From Martinezella rhizogenes (lineage in GTDB: Bacteria; Pseudomonadota; Alphaproteobacteria; Rhizobiales; Rhizobiaceae), in contig NZ_JAPYZZ010000003.1 of assembly GCF_027460065.1 (NCBI RefSeq), positions 248,001-312,000 on the forward strand: DNA of 64,000 nt, read 5' to 3'. Below, one piece after another: positions 36,211 to 45,906 of the stretch (position 1 is the first letter of the stretch; the number at the start of each line of letters is the position of its first letter). The translations under genes and the position numbers were made by a program. The notes below the pieces were generated by a model, which was not told where the DNA came from, searched no databases, and was given only the letters and a program-made list of their open reading frames with translations.

Positions 36211-37077
36211 TCAGATTTTCCCCATGCCCGCCGCCATCAGATCGTCGCGCAGGATGCGGCCGGCGATGATGAAAACGATGAGTGCGGGAAGAAGCAGGAT
36301 GAAGGAGACGATGGAGGCAAGCGGCAGCTGCATCGAATAGGGGTCGAGATACATGTAAAGCTTGATCGGCAGGGTCTCGACGACGGGCGCGCCGACAATG
36401 AAGGACTTGTCGAATTCCTCGAAGCTGCCGATGAAGGACATCAACCCGCCGGCGAGAAGACCCGGCACCGCCAGCGGCAATATGATGTGGAGGACGATGC
36501 CGATTGTTCCGGCACCCAGCGAGCGCGCGGCATGGATGAGATCGTCGGGAATGGTCTCAAGCGCCGCCGTCATCAGCCGGATCATCAGCGGCAGGGTGCC
36601 GACGATCTGCACGAGGATGACCCCCGTCACCGAATAGGCAAGGCCGAAAAGCAGAAACACCTGCCCGATGCCAACAGCGACGACCAGCCCCGGAATGATG
36701 ATCGGCGCCAGAATGAAAATCTCCACCAGCCGTTTCAGCCGGAAGGGAAACCGCGCCATGGCCCAGGCGGTGGGTAACGCGATAGCCGCCGTCAGGAAGG
36801 TGACGACGATGGCGATGACGATGCTGTTGATCGCGGCGCGGATGAGACTTGCATCGCCGAGAATGCCTGCCCAGCGCGCCGTGGTGTAATGCTCCGGCAC
36901 GACAAGTGGTGGCGACCAGCCATCGGCAATGCTCCAGAGGAACATGAGAGCCAGCGGCAGGGCGATGGCGAGCGTCAGCGCTCCATACAGCCCGATCGAG
37001 ACAAAAATCCGGTCCTCCGGCGTGAAGGCGCGGCGGCGGGGAGTGATGGCAGGTTCAATCGTGATGGCACTCATCAT
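36211..37077 (-). CDS. ABC importer permease (PotC/AfuB-like)
   Basis: A 288-residue inner-membrane permease with about six hydrophobic segments (LTLAIALPLALMFLWSIADG first). The EAA loop reads AARSLGAGTIGIVLHIILPL. Its end-to-start overlap (ATGA) with the second permease shows a coupled pair. The family imports polyamines, iron or phosphorylated sugars; context here points to a phosphodiester. Confidence 0.88.
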   Translation of the reverse strand: MMSAITIEPAITPRRRAFTPEDRIFVSIGLYGALTLAIALPLALMFLWSIADGWSPPLVVPEHYTTARWAGILGDASLIRAAINSIVIAIVVTFLTAAIALPTAWAMARFPFRLKRLVEIFILAPIIIPGLVVAVGIGQVFLLFGLAYSVTGVILVQIVGTLPLMIRLMTAALETIPDDLIHAARSLGAGTIGIVLHIILPLAVPGLLAGGLMSFIGSFEEFDKSFIVGAPVVETLPIKLYMYLDPYSMQLPLASIVSFILLLPALIVFIIAGRILRDDLMAAGMGKI

Positions 37078-37931
37078 GCGTCTCCTCGGTTTTGGCCGGG
37101 GCCGATGCGGGATGTCAGGGAATAATAAAGAATGAGTACGGTGACGGCGAAGAGGCTCAGAACCATGCCCATGGCATAGACCTGATTGAAACGGCCCTGG
37201 TTGAACTCCTGGATCATCAGCACCGAAAGCGGCCGGGCCGTCGGCGGGCCGACGATATCGGGGATGGCATAGGAGCCCATGGAGCCGATGAAGGTCAGAA
37301 GAATGGCGGCGGTGATGCCCGGCATGGCGAGCGGCACTTCCACGAAAAAGAAGGTTTTCAGCCGCGAAGCGCCAAGCGTTCGCGAGGCGTAACGAATATC
37401 CTCGGGAATGGCGGCAAAGGCGCTGGTGATGATCAGCGTCATGAAGGGTATCTGCTTCCAGACGCTGGCGAGAATGACACCGATGCCCCAGTCGTCGCGC
37501 ACGAGCTTGGGCAGTTCGAGCCCGAGTGGCGCGACCAGACGATCAAGAAAACCGCCCCTTTCGAAGACGACGATGACCATCAGGCCAACGATGATGCCCG
37601 GCACGGCCATCGGCAGTTTGTAGAGGCCACTGAACAGTTTTCGCCCCAAAAAGCTCTTGCGGATCAGAAGCGCCAGCGGCACCGAGGCCGCAAGCGAGAC
37701 GATGACCGGCATGACGCCGTAATAGATAGAGGTCGTCAGACCCCGGATCATCGATGCACGGGTGAAAATCCGCTGATAGAACATCAGCGTGAAGCTGCCA
37801 TCCTCTTGCCTGAAGCTGCCGATCAGCGCCGACAGCAGCGGCCCGCCGAAGAAGACCAGAAGATAGCCAACACCCGGCAAAAGCAGGAGGAGAAGCTGGG
37901 CGCGCCTGTCGCGGAGAAGCCCGGCCATCAT
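37074..37931 (-). CDS. ABC importer permease (PotB/AfuB-like)
   Basis: A 285-residue permease. The first segment is LLLLLLPGVGYLLVFFGGPL and the EAA loop ASRTLGASRLKTFFFVEVPL. It overlaps both the ATPase gene upstream and the second permease downstream by 4 bases, so the three transporter genes are tightly coupled. Confidence 0.88.
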   Translation of the reverse strand: MMAGLLRDRRAQLLLLLLPGVGYLLVFFGGPLLSALIGSFRQEDGSFTLMFYQRIFTRASMIRGLTTSIYYGVMPVIVSLAASVPLALLIRKSFLGRKLFSGLYKLPMAVPGIIVGLMVIVVFERGGFLDRLVAPLGLELPKLVRDDWGIGVILASVWKQIPFMTLIITSAFAAIPEDIRYASRTLGASRLKTFFFVEVPLAMPGITAAILLTFIGSMGSYAIPDIVGPPTARPLSVLMIQEFNQGRFNQVYAMGMVLSLFAVTVLILYYSLTSRIGPGQNRGDA

Positions 37932-38968
37932 GCCGCCTCCCCCGCCATCCTGTCATCGAGAAGATGGACCGAACCGGGAAACTGCAGGGAGACCCTTTGC
38001 CCCGCATCGATCAAAGTTTCCGCGCCGGACTGGCTGACCCTTATCTGGCGGCCGCCGATATCAACCGTATAGAGCGCATTGGCACCCATGAAGGAAACGG
38101 CGGAAACCGTGCCGTCACCGGCCTGATCGGCGCGGATGTGGATGTTTTCCGGACGAACGGAAATCTGCACATTGCCGGCCGCAGCCCGATCTAATGTCAC
38201 GGGCTGGCCCCAGGGCAACTGCGCCTGCTGGCCCTCAGCGGAGACCGGCAGAAGATTGGTCTGGCCGAGAAAGCCGGCGGTGAAGGCGTGTTTCGGCGCC
38301 CGGTAAAGCTCAAGCGGCGTGCCGATCTCGACCACCCGGCCGGCATTCATAACGACGATCCGGTCCGACATCGCCATGGCTTCGGCCTGATCATGCGTCA
38401 CATAAAGGCTTGTCGCACCGATGCGGCGGTGAAGCTCGGTCAGCTCATGGCGCAGCGTGTCGCGAAGCTTGGCATCGAGATTGGAAAGCGGCTCGTCAAA
38501 CAGGAGCAGGCTTGGCTGCATGACGATGGCGCGCGCCAGCGCCACGCGCTGCTGCTGGCCGCCGGACAGTTGCCGCGGCATGCGATCCACCAGACCGATG
38601 AGATTGCAAATTTCCAGCGCATGGGCGATGCGCCGCGCCCGCTCATCCTTCGCGACCTTCTTCATCTTCAGCCCGAAGCCGAGATTTTTGGCGACCGACA
38701 TATGCGGGAAAAGCGCATAGGACTGGAAGACCATGGCGATATCGCGCGCTTCCGGCGGCGCCTGATCGATACGCTTGCCACCCAGCCGGATTTCGCCGCC
38801 CGAAGGCTGGCTGATGCCGGTGAGGATGCGCAAAAGCGTCGACTTGCCGCAACCGGAGGGCCCGAGAATGGTGACGAATTCGCCCCGCTCCACGGTAATC
38901 GACACCGGATGAAGCGCCCGGCTCGCCCCGTAATCCTTGCTGATCTTGCTGATTTCGAGTTCACTCAT
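37928..38968 (-). CDS. ABC importer ATPase (PotA/FbpC-like)
   Basis: A 346-residue ATPase. Walker [18 protein letters not shown], the Q-loop [12 protein letters not shown], signature [15 protein letters not shown], Walker [18 protein letters not shown] and the switch His in [16 protein letters not shown] are all present. A C-terminal TOBE-like domain (about 240-345) follows. It energises the adjacent permease pair. Confidence 0.93.
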   Translation of the reverse strand: MSELEISKISKDYGASRALHPVSITVERGEFVTILGPSGCGKSTLLRILTGISQPSGGEIRLGGKRIDQAPPEARDIAMVFQSYALFPHMSVAKNLGFGLKMKKVAKDERARRIAHALEICNLIGLVDRMPRQLSGGQQQRVALARAIVMQPSLLLFDEPLSNLDAKLRDTLRHELTELHRRIGATSLYVTHDQAEAMAMSDRIVVMNAGRVVEIGTPLELYRAPKHAFTAGFLGQTNLLPVSAEGQQAQLPWGQPVTLDRAAAGNVQISVRPENIHIRADQAGDGTVSAVSFMGANALYTVDIGGRQIRVSQSGAETLIDAGQRVSLQFPGSVHLLDDRMAGEAA

Positions 38969-39052
38969 GGCGAGCCTCCCTCATATTTTTGACCAAGGGT
39001 ATCCGGACCGTGCAGGCCCTTGCGGCCACACGATCCGGCAATCCCGGCGGCG

Positions 39053-40282
39053 TTACTGGTTGAGGACTTTTTCATCGAGCGCTTCGGCAAGCGCTGTCGA
39101 CATGTCCCAGAAAGCCGGCAGCGACAGGCGCGGATAGACACTCTGCGGCAGCACATGCTCCTGCACGGCCTTCGGCATCAGATCATTGGTGACATCGGTG
39201 CGCGGAGAGCGCGAGGCCTTGTTTTCCAGCTTCCAGAGCTGAAATTCCTTGCTCATCGCCATGTCAATCAGCAGCAGCGCCGAGGCGACGTTCTTCGCAT
39301 TGGCCGGCACGAACATCGCGTCACCGGAGCCAACCTGACCTTTTTCCAGAAGCGTAACGCGGAAACTGTCGGGCAATTGCTTGGTGCCGAGGAAGCTCAT
39401 GACCTGATCTTCCCAGACCGTGCCCATGTAGAGCTGCTGGTTGTTGATGAGGTTGAGCGTATCGGCATTGCCGTTGGTCAGTTCGGCCACGGCGAGAAGA
39501 CGACGATAATAATCCCAGACAGGCGTGAGGCACTCGGACTCCATGGCCCAGTCTTCGGCCTGCTGCAGCGTCTGGTTATAGTCGGTCAGCTGCTTGCGGC
39601 AGTCGCCGGTAAGATAATTGAGTGCGACCGAATAGATGAAGCCCCCGCCCGAACCACCCTTGGCCGGCAGGGTGACACCAAGCCGCTTGGGGTTCTTTTC
39701 GGCCCAGATGAGAAGGTCCTCGAAGCTCTTCGGCACATCGTCGGCTTTCACGAAGGCAGAGTCATAACCGATGGCAGTCTGGTTGAGGTGCACCAGCGGG
39801 AAGCTGCCGCCATGCGGCTTGCCGAAAACGGTCTCGGCCAGCTCAGGATTGTAATTGGCCATGTTCGGCAGGATTTTCGTCAGCGCAATATTGCCGACAA
39901 CGCCCTTGGCAGACAGCAACGGGTAGCTGCCACCACCGGCGAAATAGGCATCGACGGGCGAATCCTGCCCTGCCGCCTGCACCGCAATCAGCTGCTGGTT
40001 CGCCTGATCGCCCTTCACGTCGCTATAGGCGACCTTGATGCCATATTTGGCTTCGAAACGGGTGATCAGTTCCTTCCATGTATCGGCGAAACTGCCGGCG
40101 AAATTATACATCGTGACCGTGCCCTCGGCTTTGGCGGCGGGAACGACGATGTCGTAGAAATTGTCGCGCGTGACCTTCGACAGATCGAAGTCGAGGTTTT
40201 TCATGTTGCTGTCTGCCGAAAGGCACGGCGCTGCCGTCGTCGCCAGCGCAAGCGCGGCGATCGCAAAAAATTTCATGCGCAT
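39053..40282 (-). CDS. Periplasmic substrate-binding protein (PotD/AfuA-like)
   Basis: A 409-residue exported protein. A signal peptide is clear (MRMKFFAIAALALATTAAPC LSA cleavage region). The mature part begins with ADSNMKNLDFDLSKV and has VTMYNFAGSFADTWKELITR and PVDAYFAGGGSYPLLSAKGV. The strong site AGGAGG lies 9 bp before ATG 40282. It is the first gene of the reverse operon, divergent from a ROK regulator. The closest family members I recall bind polyamines, iron or sugar phosphates; the ligand is unknown. Confidence 0.88.
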   Translation of the reverse strand: MRMKFFAIAALALATTAAPCLSADSNMKNLDFDLSKVTRDNFYDIVVPAAKAEGTVTMYNFAGSFADTWKELITRFEAKYGIKVAYSDVKGDQANQQLIAVQAAGQDSPVDAYFAGGGSYPLLSAKGVVGNIALTKILPNMANYNPELAETVFGKPHGGSFPLVHLNQTAIGYDSAFVKADDVPKSFEDLLIWAEKNPKRLGVTLPAKGGSGGGFIYSVALNYLTGDCRKQLTDYNQTLQQAEDWAMESECLTPVWDYYRRLLAVAELTNGNADTLNLINNQQLYMGTVWEDQVMSFLGTKQLPDSFRVTLLEKGQVGSGDAMFVPANAKNVASALLLIDMAMSKEFQLWKLENKASRSPRTDVTNDLMPKAVQEHVLPQSVYPRLSLPAFWDMSTALAEALDEKVLNQ

Positions 40283-40328
40283 TGAATGGTTCCTCCTGGG
40301 GAGCCGTTGTTGACCGGCCCCTTATTAA

Positions 40329-40343
40329 TACACTCTAAGTGTA
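40329..40343. promoter_or_regulatory. Operator between the importer operon and the ROK gene
   Basis: TACACTCTAAGTGTA is a palindrome with TACACT/AGTGTA arms, 46 bp upstream of the binding-protein start and 84 bp upstream of the ROK start. It lies next to AT-rich TTATTAATA, so it may overlap a promoter. Confidence 0.6.
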
Positions 40344-40427
40344 ATATTTATGACAGTCCAGTGAAAAATGACGTCGCAAACCAGTGGCCCGTGTTGCCGC
40401 CGCCCTGTACAGCCGTTATCCAAGGCC

Positions 40428-41576
40428 ATGACAACAGATCAGACGCCGCACCAGACCTTCGACCGCGAGCCGCTTGCCAGCGAAAACGAGCGTCTCATTC
40501 TGGATATCGTGCGCCGTCACGGCCCCATTGCCCGCGCCTCGATCACCGGCCACACCAACCTCACGCAGCAATCCGTGCACCGGCTGATCGAAGGCCTTCA
40601 GGAGCGCGGGCTTCTGCAAACCGGTGCGCCGCTCAAGGGCACACGCGGTCAGCCGAGCCCCACCATCGAGCTGGTGCCGGAAGCGGCCTATTCGCTCGGC
40701 ATTTCCATCAACACGGACTCCGTGGTGATCTGCATCGCCGATTTCCGCTGCGACGTGATTGTCGAGGAAAAACTTAAGATGCTTCCGGAAGACCGCGAGG
40801 AGACGCTTGCGGCATTGTCGGTGGCGCTCGAACGGCTGCTGGCAGAACACGGGATCCCGCGCGCGCGCCTGCTTGGCCTCGGTTTTTCCATGTCCGGCTT
40901 CTTCGTGTCGGAAGACCGCGCCTTCAATGCGCCGGAGCCCCTGCGCGACTGGTCGCTGATGGACCTGAAGCCGATCCTCGAGAAACGGTTCCACCTGCCG
41001 GTCTGGCTGGAAAACAACGCCACCACGGGTGCGATCGGTGAAAGCCTTCGTGGTGTCGGCTCCTGGTGCCAGACCTTCGCTTATCTGTCCTTCAACTATG
41101 GTTTCGGTGGCGGACTGATCCTCGGCGGCCGGCCGTTTCACGGCTTCCATGGCAATGCCGGCGAATTCAGCGGCATATACAGCCCGGATGAATCGCCGAA
41201 ACGACCGGCCCTGCAATATCTGATCGCTACCCTGCAGAAAAACGGCGTCGACATCCATTCGATCGAACCGCTCTATCAGCAGTTCGACCCCTCATGGCCG
41301 GGCGTGGAAGAATGGCTGACGGAAACCATGCCGCAGGTGGACAGGCTGGTGGCGAGCCTGATCGCAGTCCTCGATCCGCAGGCCATCGTCTTCGGCGGGC
41401 AATTGCCGCGTGCGCTCGGCCAGATGATGATCGAACGCACGCACATGCCCTCCCGGCGCGAGCACCGTTATGGCGTCGGCCCGAAGGAGGCGAAGCTGGT
41501 TCTCAGCGAAACGAAGGGCGATCCATCCGCGATCGGTGCTGCGCTGCTGCCGCTCCGGGTGCGCTACTTCCTGTAG
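40428..41576 (+). CDS. ROK-family transcriptional regulator
   Basis: A 382-residue NagC/XylR-like regulator. The N-terminal winged helix (ERLILDIVRRHGPIARASIT, then LTQQSVHRLIEGLQERGLLQ) is followed by the ROK kinase-like fold (GLGFSMSGFFVSEDR, and FGGGLILGGRPFHGFHGNAG). The usual zinc motif CXCGXXGCXE is absent: after NAGEFSG the sequence is YSPDESPKRPALQYL. ATG 40428 is used; upstream codons are unlike the family. It is divergent from the importer operon, which it presumably controls. Confidence 0.88.
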   Translation: MTTDQTPHQTFDREPLASENERLILDIVRRHGPIARASITGHTNLTQQSVHRLIEGLQERGLLQTGAPLKGTRGQPSPTIELVPEAAYSLGISINTDSVVICIADFRCDVIVEEKLKMLPEDREETLAALSVALERLLAEHGIPRARLLGLGFSMSGFFVSEDRAFNAPEPLRDWSLMDLKPILEKRFHLPVWLENNATTGAIGESLRGVGSWCQTFAYLSFNYGFGGGLILGGRPFHGFHGNAGEFSGIYSPDESPKRPALQYLIATLQKNGVDIHSIEPLYQQFDPSWPGVEEWLTETMPQVDRLVASLIAVLDPQAIVFGGQLPRALGQMMIERTHMPSRREHRYGVGPKEAKLVLSETKGDPSAIGAALLPLRVRYFL

Positions 41577-41690
41577 CGGGCGGGCCAGACAGGCTGATGT
41601 AATCCCGCAACAATCATCACGGAAACGTGAGCCTGATCCGGCCCCCCGGTTTTTTACGGGTTGGCAGCAGGCGCCCGAAGAAAGTAAATA

Positions 41691-41705
41691 TGACATCTAT
41701 AGTCA
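41691..41705 (+). promoter_or_regulatory. Iron-responsive box (RirA-type TGA-N9-TCA)
   Basis: TGACATCTATAGTCA fits TGA-N9-TCA, the IRO box known for RirA control in rhizobia. It lies 79 bp upstream of the sigma factor start, in an AT-rich promoter region. RirA itself is not in the window. Confidence 0.7.
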
Positions 41706-41783
41706 TGTTTACTGCCGCATGGCGTGGTGCGCGGATTTTCATCTCGCCTCATGCGCCGTGCCAATACGTCACCGGGTCGATTG

Positions 41784-42290
41784 ATGAGCAAAGCCCTGTT
41801 TGAGGTTCTTGACGCCAAGGAAGAAAACCGCCTGCTGCGGTTTTTCCGCCGGCGGCTACAGAACCGGGAAGATGCCGCCGATGCGATGCAGGAAACCCTG
41901 CTGCGGGCGCTGGAAGTCTCGCAAGCGACGTTGATCGACAATCCGCAGGCCTATCTCTTCCAGATTGCCAGATCCGTCGCGCGACTGACGGTCATTCGCC
42001 AGTCGCGCGAGCGGCCGTTATTTGCCCCCTATGAGGCGGGTTTTGCCATTGCCTGCGATGAGCCCGGACAGGAGCGGATCGTCGCCGGACGGCAGCATCT
42101 GATCTTGATGGCGCGCGCCATCGAGGCACTGCCCCAACGTTGCCAGCAGGTCTTCGTGCTGAGCCGGCTGCATGGACAGTCCAATGGCGAGATCGCCGCC
42201 CGGCTTGGCATTTCCCGCAACATGGTGGAAAAACACATCATCAAGGCGCTGTTGCACTGCCGTCAGCTCCGCGCACAAATAAAAATGTAA
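41784..42290 (+). CDS. FecI-like ECF sigma factor
   Basis: A 168-residue ECF sigma factor. Region 2 reads LLRFFRRRLQNREDAADAMQ then ETLLRALEVS; region 4 reads ALPQRCQQVFVLSRLHGQSN then GEIAARLGISRNMVEKHII. Such factors respond to a receptor-bound siderophore through FecR and switch on the receptor gene. ATG 41784 was preferred over 41724. An iron box lies upstream. Confidence 0.92.
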   Translation: MSKALFEVLDAKEENRLLRFFRRRLQNREDAADAMQETLLRALEVSQATLIDNPQAYLFQIARSVARLTVIRQSRERPLFAPYEAGFAIACDEPGQERIVAGRQHLILMARAIEALPQRCQQVFVLSRLHGQSNGEIAARLGISRNMVEKHIIKALLHCRQLRAQIKM

Positions 42291-42374
42291 TCCGGCATCA
42301 GGTGTTCGCATCCTTTTTCACTCTATAAGGGAAAAGGAATAAACATCGGCACGCAACAAACGGCAGATCAGGAC

Positions 42375-43358
42375 ATGAACGAACGCCCGGACGGTCTGAA
42401 GGATGGCGGCCTAATTGATGATAGTCTGACCGGTGACAGGCTGGCCGAAGAGGCTGCGCTGTGGGTGGCGCGCATGCAATCCGCAGACGCGACCGAAGCG
42501 GAGCGCGAGGCGTTTCATATCTGGCTGCGAGCCGACGCCGCCCATGCCGCCGCCTATGAGGACATGCAAAATCTCTGGGGAGAACTCCGCGAAATCGAGC
42601 TTGCACCGGCCGAACCGAAAAACCGGCGCGTGTCTCGCCGGGCGATGCTGTCAGGTGTCGCCGGTCTCTGCCTTATCGGACTTGCGGCGCTGTTTGCGGA
42701 GAAAAGCGGACTGACGGACCGCTGGCAGGCGGATTATTACACCGAAATCGGCGAAACGCGGATGCTGTCACTGGAAGATGGCAGCCGCATCAGCCTGAAT
42801 ACCGACACGGCGATTACCGTACACTATTCGCAGAACGAGCGGCGCATCACCCTGCTTCGCGGCGAAGCCTATTTCGATGTCGCGAAAAACCCGGAGCGGC
42901 CCTTCATCGTTGAAGACGGATCACTGGCGGCAAAGGCGCTCGGAACCCATTATTCGGTGCGCGCCGGCAGCGGCGCGCTGCCGCAGGAAGTGCAGGTGGA
43001 GGAAGGCCGCGTCGAGGTGACGACGGGCACCGATGTCGCCATTCTCACCCCCGGCGAGACCGTCACGCTTGGCGACAATGGCAAGCTGCTACGCGCCCGC
43101 AAGGATGTCGCCAGCAGCATGGCCTGGCGCGAGGGCAAGCTGATCTTCTCCAGCCAGCCGCTGCGCGAGGTTCTTGATATTCTCTCGCAATATCGCCGGG
43201 GCCGCATCGTCATCCTCGATGAGGCGGCGGCAAGGCAGCGCGTATCCGGCATATTCGACCTGAAGGATACCGATCAGGCGCTCACCATTCTCGAAGAAAG
43301 CCTTCCCGTCTCGGTGTCGCGGCTTTCGGACATGCTGGTTTTTGTCCGCTCGCGATAA
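42375..43358 (+). CDS. FecR-like anti-sigma/signal transducer
   Basis: A 327-residue inner-membrane regulator. The N-terminal cytoplasmic part (EEAALWVARMQSADATEAER) is the sigma-binding region, the membrane segment is MLSGVAGLCLIGLAALFAE (about 95-113), and the periplasmic FecR domain has ETRMLSLEDGSRISLNTDTA and RGEAYFDVAKNPERPF. The C-terminal STN-like segment contacts the receptor. It sits between sigma factor and receptor, the standard order. Confidence 0.92.
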   Translation: MNERPDGLKDGGLIDDSLTGDRLAEEAALWVARMQSADATEAEREAFHIWLRADAAHAAAYEDMQNLWGELREIELAPAEPKNRRVSRRAMLSGVAGLCLIGLAALFAEKSGLTDRWQADYYTEIGETRMLSLEDGSRISLNTDTAITVHYSQNERRITLLRGEAYFDVAKNPERPFIVEDGSLAAKALGTHYSVRAGSGALPQEVQVEEGRVEVTTGTDVAILTPGETVTLGDNGKLLRARKDVASSMAWREGKLIFSSQPLREVLDILSQYRRGRIVILDEAAARQRVSGIFDLKDTDQALTILEESLPVSVSRLSDMLVFVRSR

Positions 43359-43476
43359 AAAGTAATTTTTTTGGCGCTCCGACGTCAGGAGGCAGCCTGT
43401 CTTTTCACTCTAGTCAATCAGCACCCGTTTCGGCTTTCGCCGGGACGGCATGAGATCATGAGTGAGAGGGCAAGAC

Positions 43477-45906
43477 ATGAATTTGGGCAAGCAGGCACGC
43501 GGCTGGTTCTGGCTGACGACGACGGCGATCATCGGGGGCATCGTCGTGGCAGGTCCCGGCGCCAGCGCCGCCAGAGCGCAGACACCGCCTGCCGCAAGCG
43601 GTGCGCCCGCAACGGTGACCGTCTCCATTCCCGCCGGCCCGCTGGAAAACGCCCTCCTCACCTTCGGCCGTCAGGCCAATCTGCGCATGGTCTACCCTTC
43701 AGCCATCACAAAGGGTCGCAGCACGGCAGGCGTTAGCGGCACGCTCAGCGTCTCGGCCGCCGTCAGCGGACTTCTGGCCGGATCGGGACTGAACTACACC
43801 CTGGCCGGCGGCAACACGGTCCGCATTTTCGATCCCGCAAATCAGGCCGGAGAAGGCGGCGGATCGGCTGCCGCCGGCACCACCCTGCTCGCCCCCATCA
43901 CCGTGCAGGGCAATGGCCTCGAAGGCGCCAAGGGCATTCTGGAAAGCAAGGGCTATGTCGGCAAATCCGGCCGCACCGCCACCAAGACCGACACCCCGAT
44001 TGCCGAAACCGCCCAGTCGATCACCACCGTCAGCCGCAAGCAGCTGGATGACCTGAAGCCGCAGAACCTCTCGGAGGCGCTGAACTACACGCCCGGGGCG
44101 CGCATCGGCCAATACGGCGCAGAGCCGCGTTTCGACGCCTTCAAGGTGCGCGGCACCGATCTCAGCACCACCGGCATCTTCCGCGACGGGCTGCGGCAGG
44201 TCAGCAGCCAGAACGGCAGCGCCCGGCTGGAACCCTATGGCGTGGAGGCCGTCTCCATCCTGCGTGGCCCTGCCGCTTCCATCTATGGCGCAAGCAGCTC
44301 CGGCGGCATCGTTGACATCGTCTCGAAGCGCCCGACCGAAGAGACGCTGCGTGAGGTGGAGCTGCAATATGGCTCCTTCGGCCGCGTGCAGGGCGCGTTC
44401 GATCTTTCCGGCGCCGTCAATGACGAAAAGACCATGCTCTACCGCCTGACAGGTGTTGCCCGCGACGGCCGCAACGAGATCAGCGCCATCAAGGACGACC
44501 GGCTGTTCATCGCCCCCGCCTTCACCTTCCAGCCGGATGCCGGCACCAAGCTCACCGTGCTCGGCGAATATATGGACAGCACCACCGGCGGCACCTGGGG
44601 CTACATCAACAAATATGGCGCGAGCGGCACCTCTATCGGTGCGACATCGGTTTATGGCGGCGATTCCCGATTCAATGATTTCGAGCAAAAACAATGGCGT
44701 ATCGGCTATGAGTTCGAGCATGAACTGAACGACAATGTCACCTTCTACAGCAAGGCGCGTTATTCCGCGCTTTCGGCCGACCAGCAATGGGTCTTCGCCA
44801 GTTATCCCGGCATCACCATCGAGGATAATGAAGGCGTTTCCGCCGACAATTACCTCAAGACCGAATTCGACACCGGACCGGCCCGACACACGCTGCTGAC
44901 GGGCATCGACTTCAGCCACATGTCCTACACATCAAAACAGGGTAGCGGCACCAGTCCCTTTACCGACACCTTCACCTATGTGCCTGACGTATCGTTGATA
45001 TTGAAGCAGCGCATGAACACGCTGGGCATCTATGCGCAGGACCAGATCGAGATAGACCGCTGGCGCCTGACGGCCGGCATTCGCCACGACTGGCTGGACA
45101 CCGAATATCAGGCCCAGACGGTTGGTGCGGTAACGGCTCCCACCTATGGCGGCGATGAAACCAAAACGACGGGCCGCGCCAGCCTTGGTTATGTCTTTGA
45201 CAACGGCGTGATGCCCTATGTCAGCTACGGCACCTCCTTCGTCGCCAATCCGGGTGTCATCATCACCACGGGAACGGTGACGGGACAGGCGCAACCGACG
45301 GTCGGCAAGCAATATGAACTCGGCGTCAAATACGCCCTGCCGCAATATAATGCCCTGCTGAGCGCCGCCTTCTTCAATTTGGATCAGGACAACGCCACCG
45401 TTTACGAGACCTCCTCCGGCATCAACCTGCTGCGCCAGCTCGATCTGCGCTCGCGCGGGGTGGAGCTGGAAGCCACGGCCTCGCTCGACAATGGCTGGAG
45501 CCTCATCGGCTCCTACTCCTATAACGACGTTGAAATCACCAAACTGACGTCGGAAACGGTCGGCAAGCAGCTCAACTCCTCGCCTTATCACACCTTCTCG
45601 CTCTGGGCCGATTACGAGTTCCAGGATGGCGCGCTGGAAGGGCTCGGCATCGGCGCGGGCCTGCGTTATGTCGGATCGAGCTTCGGCGACAACCAGCACA
45701 CGCCTATCCTCGACAATGAGGCCCGCACCTTCGTTGATGCCTCGCTGCGCTACGATCTCGGCAAAGCCCTGCCTTCGCTGGAAGGCGTGAAGCTGCAGAT
45801 CAATGCCACCAACCTCCTCGACGAAGTCAAACAGGTGTGCACAACGGGCTTCTGCTATTATGACGAAGGCCGCAAGGTCATCGGCAGCATCCGGTATCGT
45901 TTCTGA
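43477..45906 (+). CDS. TonB-dependent siderophore receptor with signalling domain
   Basis: An 809-residue outer-membrane receptor. After a signal peptide, an N-terminal STN domain (about 45-115; VSIPAGPLENALLTFGRQAN) interacts with FecR. The plug contains IAETAQSITTVSRKQLDDL and LRGPAASIYGASSSGGIVDI. The beta barrel ends in RKVIGSIRYRF with the terminal Phe. ATG 43477 follows GAGAGGG; 43462 is also possible. Its stop overlaps the RhtX-like gene. It probably imports a ferric siderophore, identity unknown. Confidence 0.94.
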   Translation: MNLGKQARGWFWLTTTAIIGGIVVAGPGASAARAQTPPAASGAPATVTVSIPAGPLENALLTFGRQANLRMVYPSAITKGRSTAGVSGTLSVSAAVSGLLAGSGLNYTLAGGNTVRIFDPANQAGEGGGSAAAGTTLLAPITVQGNGLEGAKGILESKGYVGKSGRTATKTDTPIAETAQSITTVSRKQLDDLKPQNLSEALNYTPGARIGQYGAEPRFDAFKVRGTDLSTTGIFRDGLRQVSSQNGSARLEPYGVEAVSILRGPAASIYGASSSGGIVDIVSKRPTEETLREVELQYGSFGRVQGAFDLSGAVNDEKTMLYRLTGVARDGRNEISAIKDDRLFIAPAFTFQPDAGTKLTVLGEYMDSTTGGTWGYINKYGASGTSIGATSVYGGDSRFNDFEQKQWRIGYEFEHELNDNVTFYSKARYSALSADQQWVFASYPGITIEDNEGVSADNYLKTEFDTGPARHTLLTGIDFSHMSYTSKQGSGTSPFTDTFTYVPDVSLILKQRMNTLGIYAQDQIEIDRWRLTAGIRHDWLDTEYQAQTVGAVTAPTYGGDETKTTGRASLGYVFDNGVMPYVSYGTSFVANPGVIITTGTVTGQAQPTVGKQYELGVKYALPQYNALLSAAFFNLDQDNATVYETSSGINLLRQLDLRSRGVELEATASLDNGWSLIGSYSYNDVEITKLTSETVGKQLNSSPYHTFSLWADYEFQDGALEGLGIGAGLRYVGSSFGDNQHTPILDNEARTFVDASLRYDLGKALPSLEGVKLQINATNLLDEVKQVCTTGFCYYDEGRKVIGSIRYRF

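Noticed and set aside
37092..38072. Long plus-strand frame opposite the ABC permease and ATPase
   Set aside because: Rich in His/Asp/Gln, as expected for the antisense of high-GC coding sequence; the reverse genes have full motifs.
39020..40285. Plus-strand frame of 421 codons opposite the binding protein
   Set aside because: Antisense shadow; the reverse frame has a signal peptide and strong ribosome binding site.
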